Below, piece after piece: positions 8,095 to 14,600 of a stretch of 37,007 nt of DNA (the first letter of the stretch is position 1; every line of letters starts with the position of its first letter). Under the pieces are notes generated by a model. That model made no database searches. It was not told where the DNA came from and saw only the letters and a program-made list of their open reading frames with translations. Origin of the DNA: Pseudomonadota bacterium (GTDB lineage: Bacteria > Myxococcota_A > Polyangia > Polyangiales > Polyangiaceae); the NCBI GenBank assembly GCA_023428245.1, contig JAEYYX010000115.1:1-37007 (forward strand), in the 5' to 3' direction. The position numbers were made by a program, and so were the translations under genes.

Positions 8095-9173
8095 GAGCAC
8101 TGATCTTAGCCGCCGGATCCTTCGGCGAGACCATGCGCCAAGGAATCGAGGCCGGGCGTGAACCGCGCCTCGACGTCTTCGAAATCGCCGAAAGGCTCGG
8201 AGCCGATCTGCTCGACTTCGACGACGCCCTGAAGAGCGCTTCGCTCCCCGTCAAAGGCGCGTTGCGCGCGCTGGGTCCTTCTGCAGCCCTGGCGATGCTC
8301 GGGTTCCTCCGTCGCGACAACTACGACGTCATCCTCACGACCGGCGAAGACATTGGGATTCCGCTGGCGGCGCTCTTGCGCCCGACGGAATCCCCCGTCG
8401 CCCACGCGCTCATCGCGCACACCCTGGCTCCCAGGAAGAAGCGGATCTTCTTTGAGCTCTTCTCGGTCGAAAAGCGCATCGATCATGTCCTCGCTTACGC
8501 ACGCACCGAAGAGCGACTCATGCTCGATGAACTCGGCTTCGAGGAGCAGCAGGTCCAGCGCATCTACTATCACGCCGATGACCAGTTCTTCCGTCCCTCG
8601 GATGAGCCGCCCCAGCCCGATCTGCTCTGCGCCGCTGGTCAGCTCTTGCGCGACTATGACTGCCTGGCTGAGGCCGTGCGGGGCCTCCCGGTCCGCGTCC
8701 AGATCGCGGCGGGTAGCCCCTGGATTCAGAAAGAGCTGAACCCGAGCCAGGACCTTCCGGAGAACGTCAGCTGGGGCAAGATGAATCGCTACGATCTACG
8801 CGCTCTCTACGGCCGCTCGGCGCTCGCTGTCGTCCCCATCAAACAAAACGTCTATCAGACGGGCATCGCGACCATCCTCGAGATGATGTCGATGGGGAAA
8901 TGTGTGATCGCTACGCGCACCACCGGCCAAACCGACACGATCGTCGACGGTGTGACGGGCGTCTACGTTCCTCCTCACGATCCGGCTGCCCTTCGAGCCG
9001 CGATCGAGAAGTACCTGAACGCTCCGGAAGAGGCTGCGCGCATCGGACGCGCTGCTCGCGAGTTCATCGAACGCGAGGCGGGACTGAACCTTTTCGTCGA
9101 CCGCGTGATCGGAGCGATGGAGCGAGCACTCGCTTATCGTCAGGCGAAGCTCCTCGGGCACGCCCCGAGCTGA
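8091..9173 (+). CDS. Glycosyltransferase family 4
   Basis: This 360-residue GT-B protein carries the GT4 donor-site block in its C-terminal half: VVPIKQNVYQTG, then ATILEMMSMGKCVIAT and TGQTDTIVDGVTGVYVPP, followed by the PAALRAAIEKYL helix. The N-terminal half is a less conserved Rossmann fold. It starts with ATG overlapping the TGA of the UDP-xylose synthase gene (ATGA), which suggests joint translation and makes it a candidate xylosyltransferase; that link is inference from position only. Directly after its stop begins the tandem-repeat block at 9186-9300. Confidence 0.88.
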   Translation: MRALILAAGSFGETMRQGIEAGREPRLDVFEIAERLGADLLDFDDALKSASLPVKGALRALGPSAALAMLGFLRRDNYDVILTTGEDIGIPLAALLRPTESPVAHALIAHTLAPRKKRIFFELFSVEKRIDHVLAYARTEERLMLDELGFEEQQVQRIYYHADDQFFRPSDEPPQPDLLCAAGQLLRDYDCLAEAVRGLPVRVQIAAGSPWIQKELNPSQDLPENVSWGKMNRYDLRALYGRSALAVVPIKQNVYQTGIATILEMMSMGKCVIATRTTGQTDTIVDGVTGVYVPPHDPAALRAAIEKYLNAPEEAARIGRAAREFIEREAGLNLFVDRVIGAMERALAYRQAKLLGHAPS

Positions 9174-9185
9174 TTTCCACGCTCA

Positions 9186-9300
9186 ACTCGATCGAGCCCT
9201 GAGTTCGATCGAGATCGAGCCCTGAGTTCGATCGGGCCCTGAGTTCGATCGGGCCCTGAGTTCGATCGAGATCGAGCCCTTAGTTCGATCGAGATCGAGC
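9186..9300. repeat. Tandem 17/23-base repeat block
   Basis: Units begin GAGTTCGATCG and end GCCCT. They run 9201-9223 (23 bases), 9224-9240 (17), 9241-9257 (17), 9258-9280 (23) and a partial 9281-9300, with a degenerate piece at 9186-9200. The long and short units differ by six bases (GAGATC-type insertion). Each unit contains the self-complementary TCGATCGA or CGATCG. The block lies between the stop of the GT4 gene and the 3' end of the leftward GT2 gene, whose last codons and stop are inside it. Confidence 0.92.
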
Positions 9301-10269
9301 AGAGCGCACTCGAGTGAAGCGATCTGGCCCGAGGGTCCGCTTCGACGAGTTCCAATACAGGACATTCGCGAGCAAGCTGCAGGCGGCTCGGTCGAGCTTG
9401 GGGGCGCGGCCCGCGACTCCCGACTCGAGGTACGAGCAAAGGAGCGTCGATGCGAGCGTCGCGGCCTCGGGACGAACGAGCAGGCAGGAGAGCGCTGAAC
9501 GCTGGAGCGGGTGGAGTCGGTGCCAGTTCCCGGCGAGGATCTCCTCGGCTCCCTCCGGTGACCCATCAAACATGCTGACCTCCATCTCACCGTAGGTCGC
9601 GTGCGCATGGCAGAAAGACTTCAGGGTCCGCTCCGCGTGGTGGAGCCCCTTGGCGCGAGGGTCGAAAACGTAGCCGACTCCCGCGTCCGCTAGCCGACGG
9701 CCGAGCTCGACGTCTTCGCCGCGCTTCAGAGTGACGTCGAAGAGACCCGCCTCCAGCAGCCTCGAGCGCTTCACCGACGCGTTACCGGTCCAGAACTGGC
9801 GGTAGCTCGGTTTGTAATCGCCGCGCACCATGGCGACATACTGTTTTTCGAGTTGGACCTGTTCCCAGGCAACCCAGGGTTGCGCATAGGCCGGGAGCGA
9901 CGACAGCGTGCCGAGCACGACCACGTCCCTCTCGGCCTTTTCGTGATTCTCGAGGTGCGCTTGAACGAGGACCGGGTCAGGAACGACGTCGTCGTCGAGA
10001 AACAAGATCCAGTCGGAGCTGGCCGCCTGAACCCCGCGGTTCCGGGCCGCGGCGGGCCCCGAGTTGGCCTGGCTTTCGACGCGCAGCGCAAAGGGAAACG
10101 TGGCGCTCTTCAGCCACTCAACGGTGTCGTCCGTCGAGCCATCGTCCACGACGACGACCTCAATCCGCTCCGGCGGAAATATCTGTGCAGCGAGAGCCGA
10201 CAGGACGAGCGCGAGGCGCGGGCGCCGACTGTAGGTGGGGATGACCACGCTGACGCTCGGCTTCTCCAT
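9280..10269 (-). CDS. Glycosyltransferase family 2
   Basis: The 329-residue protein is a soluble GT-A enzyme: VSVVIPTYSRR at the N-terminus, VVVDDGSTDDT, the ANSGPAAARNRG segment, FLDDDVVPDP (the DxD site) and RGEDVELGRRL as the acceptor-side ED motif. It lacks membrane segments. The ATG at 10269 is preferred because AGGA lies 11 bases upstream and family similarity begins right after it; the frame runs up to 10308. The last codons (RSARSRSN) and the TAA are encoded by the tandem repeats at 9258-9300, so the C-terminus has no family counterpart. It diverges from the second acyltransferase gene. Sugar specificity is unknown. Confidence 0.9.
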   Translation of the reverse strand: MEKPSVSVVIPTYSRRPRLALVLSALAAQIFPPERIEVVVVDDGSTDDTVEWLKSATFPFALRVESQANSGPAAARNRGVQAASSDWILFLDDDVVPDPVLVQAHLENHEKAERDVVVLGTLSSLPAYAQPWVAWEQVQLEKQYVAMVRGDYKPSYRQFWTGNASVKRSRLLEAGLFDVTLKRGEDVELGRRLADAGVGYVFDPRAKGLHHAERTLKSFCHAHATYGEMEVSMFDGSPEGAEEILAGNWHRLHPLQRSALSCLLVRPEAATLASTLLCSYLESGVAGRAPKLDRAACSLLANVLYWNSSKRTLGPDRFTRVRSARSRSN

Positions 10270-10352
10270 GGGGCGGAGTTTCCTAACATATCGACGCCCC
10301 GCCGTCATCTCACAGGTCCGTCTCTGAGCGCGCGCGAGCGCTAGACGACGCC

Positions 10353-10376
10353 AGGCAGTCCCGGTAGAGACTGCCT
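10353..10376. promoter_or_regulatory. Perfect inverted repeat abutting a GTG start
   Basis: Arms AGGCAGTC (10353-10360) and GACTGCCT (10369-10376) pair perfectly over 8 bp with an 8-base loop. It ends one base before the GTG at 10378 and covers the ribosome-binding position. Possible roles are translation control by an RNA hairpin or an operator for the divergent pair. Confidence 0.5.
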
Positions 10377-10377
10377 A

Positions 10378-11574
10378 GTGAACTCTGGCGCAGCCCTCCC
10401 TGTTTCCGTCGACTCGGCTGAGCTCCGTACGGCACAACCGGCTCCCGTCGCCGCGGCAAAGACAGCGCTCCATCTCGCTCACATCGACGGTCTGAGAGCG
10501 CTCGCCGCGCTGCTCGTCTTCGTGAATCACGCCTACGGTCAGTCCTGGAGCGGGATCAAAGGGGAGCTTCCGACCCGCATTCCCTTCACCTGGTTTCGCT
10601 CGACGCTCATCACCGGCCACTTCGCAGTCACCGTGTTCATCGCCGTGTCCGGGTTCTGCTTGGCTTTGCCCGTGCTCCGCGGCGACGGCCAACTGCGCGG
10701 CGGGACCAAAGAGTTCTTCCGCAGGCGCGCCCGGCGCATTCTGCCGCCCTATTACGCAGCTCTCGCCCTCTGCTTACTCCTCATCGCGACCATCATCGGC
10801 GAGCCTACCGGATCACTCTGGGATGTTCCGATCGTCGTCGATTGGAAGGCGATCGTCGCCCACGCCCTGCTCCTTCAAGACTTCTTCGCCACCGGCCGCA
10901 TCAACTACGTTTTTTGGTCCATCGCCGTCGAGTGGCAGATCTACTTCCTGTTCCCGCTGATGGTGCTGCTCGCGCGCCGCATCGGCGTGTTACCGATGGC
11001 CGCTTGCGCTCTCGCTCTCGGCTTTGCTCTCGCCTTTGGCCTAAAGGACACGCGCGTCTACCGCGCGAGCCCGCACTACATCGGAATCTTCGCCCTCGGC
11101 GTGGTCGCCGCCTACGTTTCCTACTCGAAGGATCCGTTCTTCGAGCGCCTCCGCGCCTTCCGTCATTTTGGCCTACTCGCGGCTCTCGCGCTCATCATCA
11201 CACTCGGCGCGATCCCGATTCTGAGCCCGGATTTCAAAGCCACGGACTATCCCCTCTACGACGGCGGCATCGGCATCTTCGCCTTCGCGGCTCTCGTTCT
11301 GACGAGCACCCGCCCGAAAAGCCTCCTGACGAAGCTCTTCTCGCTTCCCCCTTTGGTTTGGCTCGGCACCTTCTCCTACAGCCTTTACCTGATCCATGCG
11401 CCGATCCTTCAGATCTTGTGGCAATACGTGGCCATGCCGATCGGGCTCGACAACGAGGTGACCTTCATCGGACTGATGACGGTGGGCTTCGTCGTCACCG
11501 TCGTCGCCTCCTACGGATTCTTCCGAGTCTTCGAGAGGCCATTCATGTCGACGGTGGCTAGAGCTCGAGCTTAG
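10378..11574 (+). CDS. Acyltransferase-3 (OafA/OatA-type) membrane O-acyltransferase, second copy
   Basis: The 398-residue polytopic protein shares the motifs of the gene at 5774: HIDGLRALAALLVFVNHAYG, VFIAVSGFCLALP, RRARRILPPYYAAL, FWSIAVEWQIYFLFP and LGTFSYSLYLIHAP. It would O-acylate sugars, probably those of the same polymer, at the inner membrane. A 33-residue Ala/Val-rich stretch precedes the first helix. GTG at 10378 is the only plausible start: no in-frame ATG occurs before the conserved helix. No good Shine-Dalgarno sequence is seen and a hairpin lies immediately upstream. Its last 17 bases overlap the convergent gene ending at 11558. Confidence 0.88.
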   Translation: MNSGAALPVSVDSAELRTAQPAPVAAAKTALHLAHIDGLRALAALLVFVNHAYGQSWSGIKGELPTRIPFTWFRSTLITGHFAVTVFIAVSGFCLALPVLRGDGQLRGGTKEFFRRRARRILPPYYAALALCLLLIATIIGEPTGSLWDVPIVVDWKAIVAHALLLQDFFATGRINYVFWSIAVEWQIYFLFPLMVLLARRIGVLPMAACALALGFALAFGLKDTRVYRASPHYIGIFALGVVAAYVSYSKDPFFERLRAFRHFGLLAALALIITLGAIPILSPDFKATDYPLYDGGIGIFAFAALVLTSTRPKSLLTKLFSLPPLVWLGTFSYSLYLIHAPILQILWQYVAMPIGLDNEVTFIGLMTVGFVVTVVASYGFFRVFERPFMSTVARARA

Positions 11575-12586
11575 CTACCACGCAGATGTGATCGGAAAGG
11601 CCGTGACAGGCCACATAGGAGTCGACAAATCTGGGCCCATTGAGGGCCAAGATCCGATCGAGGCGCATCGACAAGAACTTCGACGGAAAGGTGAACCCGA
11701 AGCCGGTTCCGGCGTCCGCGAAGCTGTCCGAAAAATAGTCGAAGGTCTTCTGGAACAGCGGGCTCATGTGCGTGAGATTGAGGTCTCCTGCGACAATGGT
11801 CGGAGCGTCGCCATCGAGAGCGCTCTTCGCAGCGGATTCGAGATCAAAACGCCTGAGCTCGACGTTCTTGCGGACGCGCTCGGCGGCCTCGCCGCGGAAT
11901 AAGCGCCCGCTCTTGATCTCCTTCCGGAAGCCTTCGCCGCGCACTGCCATAAAGGCGTGGCGCGGGGAGCCCGGATGCACATTGTAGAGAACCACAGGCC
12001 CCTCGGGCGCATCCATCTCGAGGCTGATGAAGTTCGGGGTGCGCTCTCTCCCCCAGAGAAAGCTCGTCCCAGGATGTTTGGGCTCACTCAGCGGATAGCG
12101 ACTCGCCACCACGAACTGACTGCTCATCGCTGCGTGCGGCAAACGCGTCTTGAGCTCATTGACGAGCTCCTCCCCGCGAGCTCCGATCTCTTGCAAGAAA
12201 ACCAAATCGGGGTCGTGCTCGAAGATACCCTGCACGATCTCTTTCGACCCTCGATGGCCTGAATCGACATTCATCGTCACGACAGTGAGGTCTGAGGCAC
12301 TCGCACTCCGGAACGAGAAGTGAAAGCCCATCATGAAGTAGACGACAAACAGCACGCTCAGAAGCGGCACGACGAGCAGGCGCATCGGCCCCGCCCAAAG
12401 CGCAGCGAGGAAGATCAGAGGCGCCGGAAAGAGGTAGCCCTGAGGTGGCAGATAGACGGCCAGCGCCGAGCCCCAGAACGTCTCCGCCGTCGCGCGGAGC
12501 AGCACGTAAACGGCGAGAAGACTCAGGGGATAAGCCCATACTAAGACGCGGAGCGCGCGCCGAAGGGCCTTCCCCGGTCGCTTCAT
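11558..12586 (-). CDS. Membrane-anchored endonuclease/exonuclease/phosphatase-fold protein
   Basis: Of 342 residues, the first 90 form a cationic N-terminus and about three membrane helices. The remainder has the EEP fold: VVTMNVDSGH, FLQEIG (metal-binding Glu), YNVHPGSP, VAGDLNLT (Asp/Asn pair), a MRLDRIL segment and LSDHICVVAKL with the catalytic SDH. The family includes phosphodiesterases for nucleic acids, inositol phosphates and sphingolipids. The membrane anchor and the polysaccharide neighbours argue against a DNA role. The domain would face the periplasm if three helices are correct. ATG overlaps the TGA of the upstream GT4 gene (ATGA), so the two are coupled. The substrate is unknown; a lipid-linked sugar phosphate is one guess. 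Confidence 0.85.
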   Translation of the reverse strand: MKRPGKALRRALRVLVWAYPLSLLAVYVLLRATAETFWGSALAVYLPPQGYLFPAPLIFLAALWAGPMRLLVVPLLSVLFVVYFMMGFHFSFRSASASDLTVVTMNVDSGHRGSKEIVQGIFEHDPDLVFLQEIGARGEELVNELKTRLPHAAMSSQFVVASRYPLSEPKHPGTSFLWGRERTPNFISLEMDAPEGPVVLYNVHPGSPRHAFMAVRGEGFRKEIKSGRLFRGEAAERVRKNVELRRFDLESAAKSALDGDAPTIVAGDLNLTHMSPLFQKTFDYFSDSFADAGTGFGFTFPSKFLSMRLDRILALNGPRFVDSYVACHGLSDHICVVAKLEL

Positions 12587-13719
12587 GGCCTAGAAACTCG
12601 GAAGTTCGGCGCGAGCAGATCTCGCACCCGACCCTCCGCCAGCGTCACCAGCAGATCGCCGATCGTGTCGGCGTTCTGCTGCATGTCGAAGCGTTCCTCG
12701 CCGAGAGCGCGCGAACGCCGTGACATCCTCTCGACGAGCAAAGGGTCGGCGACCAGTCGGCCCAAACGATCACGGAGCGCCTCTGCGTCGTCCTTTTCGA
12801 TCACAAACCCGCTCTCGCCATCGACCACTGCCTCGGCGTGGGCGCCAACGCGCGTCGTGATGATCGGAAGCTGGGACGCCATGGCTTCACCGAGAACGAC
12901 CGCCAGACAGTCTCCTCGCGTCGGGAGCACGAACACATCAGACTCTCGGTAAAGCTTGAGCAGAGGCTCCGAGTGCGGTTTGACGTTGTGATAGATGAAG
13001 ACGCCGTCCTCCTTGGGCGGGTCGGCGGCCGTCACCATGTGGAGCTCGATGCGGCCCTTGAAGTGCTCCCGGACGGTCCGAGTTAGGAGATCTCCGCCCT
13101 TTCGCTTGAAGTCTCCGCCCACGAAAAGAACGCGCAGGGGCCTGTCGCCGCGCCAGAACTGCTTCGCGTGAGGATCGGGATAGTTCGAAAGAGTCGTTCC
13201 AGGCGGAAGGACCGTCACGCGATCGCCATCGACGCCATAGTCCTTGACGAGCGACCCCTTGGCCCACTCGGACCACGTCGTAAACCAAGTCATGGTCTTC
13301 ATGACAGCTCGATGAGCGCTGAGCTTGGCCCTCTCGATCGGTGCCGGTTGGACCGAGTCACCGTACCAGTCGGCCAGCTCATCGTAGTTGATCGGGGTCG
13401 CGTCCAGAGAGAGCATCGTCGGGACGCGTTTGGCGATCGAGCCGGAGAAGAGGCTCACGGTCTGTGTGTTGATGAAGAGTGCATCGAGGGGGGCCTTTGC
13501 CTCCGCATCGAGAATCATCTGCCGAGCCCGCACGCTGCCGCGGATCGTCCAGTTCTTTCCGACGCCCGGGATGCGGCCGAAGCCGTCGAAGCCATAGGGC
13601 ACCTCGAGCCAAACCGGCTCGAAATCAGTCCTTTTCTCGAGCGCGTGCCTGAGCGCCATTCCGTATGCGACGTGCCCAAGCGCTTGCTCGAGCACAAATC
13701 CAATCCGGGGCTTTTTCAC
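12583..13719 (-). CDS. Glycosyltransferase family 4
   Basis: The 378-residue GT-B enzyme contains VLPPGTTL, the RVLFVGGDFKRKGGDLL motif that opens the donor-binding domain, YRESDVFVLPTRGD, and AVVLGEAMASQLPIITT with TRVGAHAEAVVDGESG, the GT4 EX7E region. The start is GTG at 13719, fixed by a perfect AAGGAG six bases upstream (plus-strand 13725-13730). The frame is open to 13974, but that would overlap the preceding gene and adds no family sequence. It sits second from last in the leftward operon and overlaps the following gene by four bases. It should add one sugar of the repeat unit on the cytoplasmic face. Confidence 0.92.
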   Translation of the reverse strand: MKKPRIGFVLEQALGHVAYGMALRHALEKRTDFEPVWLEVPYGFDGFGRIPGVGKNWTIRGSVRARQMILDAEAKAPLDALFINTQTVSLFSGSIAKRVPTMLSLDATPINYDELADWYGDSVQPAPIERAKLSAHRAVMKTMTWFTTWSEWAKGSLVKDYGVDGDRVTVLPPGTTLSNYPDPHAKQFWRGDRPLRVLFVGGDFKRKGGDLLTRTVREHFKGRIELHMVTAADPPKEDGVFIYHNVKPHSEPLLKLYRESDVFVLPTRGDCLAVVLGEAMASQLPIITTRVGAHAEAVVDGESGFVIEKDDAEALRDRLGRLVADPLLVERMSRRSRALGEERFDMQQNADTIGDLLVTLAEGRVRDLLAPNFRVSRP

Positions 13720-13798
13720 GAATTCTCCTTCAATCTTTGCGAGTATGCCAAGAGGCCGCCGGGTGCCTGTGAGCTCCGCTCGGGCGGCCCCGCTTGAG

Positions 13799-14377
13799 TC
13801 ATCCCACCTCGAACACAGCGCTGCCGACGAAGTGCTTCGGGCCAACAGCCTTGATCGTTGTCTTGGCGTCTTTGACCTTCGAAACCTCGAGGGGAATGCA
13901 GAGGAGTGATCTGTCGGAAGCTTGAGCGATGGGCACGGTCGTGGCCGCGCCTTTGACCGGACCGAGCGCAACAATCACACGGTCACCACCATCGCGAAGC
14001 TCAGTGAGCTCTTCGATGAACTGCCGCAGGTGTCCGAGGCTCACGTCGGTTGCGTCCGCGATGCGAATCGGGGCTCCGAGATGCACCGAACCGGTATGGA
14101 CGAGCGAGACAGCGACCTCGAGCGTGAACCCATCCGGCATGTCCCCGGAAGGCACGAGCGCGAGCGTGCGCCAGTCTTCCTTCTGGAGAGCCAACCAAAG
14201 CTGCTGCCATTCGGGCCGCTGCCAGGGAGGAGGCGTAACCTCGGTCTCCACTGGAAGATCGAGATCGAGGTCTTTGCGCACGACGAGCGCGTGCTGACCA
14301 GTGAGGGCTAGCTCTCGTCCCGTTCTTGCGGACGGATAGCTGCTGTTCGGCGGGAGGCTTTCCAAGACAGCCCGCAC
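13799..14377 (-). CDS. BY-kinase/ParA-like protein lacking the P-loop
   Basis: I do not recognise this 192-residue protein by name. Its order of elements follows the cytoplasmic ATPase part of Wzc/CpsD: a strand and loop LALVPSGDMPDGFTL (72-86) where Walker A would be, an IRIADATDV strand (104-112) where Walker A' (LLIDxD) would be, RVIVALGPV (133-141) where Walker B would be, then the VPIAQASDRSLLCIPLEV stretch (148-165) and AVGPKHFVGSAVFEVG (177-192) resembling the iGxVlN ending. No GKS/T is present and there is no C-terminal Tyr cluster, so ATP binding and autophosphorylation are unlikely. Its gene lies between the wcaJ-type gene and a GT4 gene, and the Wzz-type protein here has no kinase, so a regulatory partner role is inferred. 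GTG at 14377 has GGGGGAG 11 bases upstream; the frame extends to a TTG at 14440. Confidence 0.75.
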   Translation of the reverse strand: MRAVLESLPPNSSYPSARTGRELALTGQHALVVRKDLDLDLPVETEVTPPPWQRPEWQQLWLALQKEDWRTLALVPSGDMPDGFTLEVAVSLVHTGSVHLGAPIRIADATDVSLGHLRQFIEELTELRDGGDRVIVALGPVKGAATTVPIAQASDRSLLCIPLEVSKVKDAKTTIKAVGPKHFVGSAVFEVG

Positions 14378-14600
14378 TCTATCATCGCCTCCCCCTCTTT
14401 CGATCGCATGAGGCGAAGAAATCCGGCCCCCTTGCGCCAAGATTCGAAAAAAGTGCCCCGCCCCGGAGAGCGTGCGGACGAAAGTCCCGCCCCTCGGGCC
14501 GAGGACCGCTCCACCGCTCGCCAGAGAGCCCCCATCTCGCCGCGATCGCGCCTTTCCGGCACGTTCCGGGCCGCTCCCTCGACGAGTGACCTGCCCCCTC

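Noticed and set aside
9186..9300. The tandem repeats as a CRISPR array
   Set aside because: Units are 17-23 bases and directly abutting, without spacers of constant length, and no cas genes are present.
9140..9608. Minus-strand frames that read the tandem repeats as SRSNSGPD-like peptides
   Set aside because: The peptide repeat is a by-product of the DNA repeats; the frames start within the GT2 gene in the wrong phase and have no ribosome site.
13720..13974. N-terminal extension of the GT4 protein
   Set aside because: It would overlap the preceding gene, while the GTG at 13719 has a perfect AAGGAG at the right distance.
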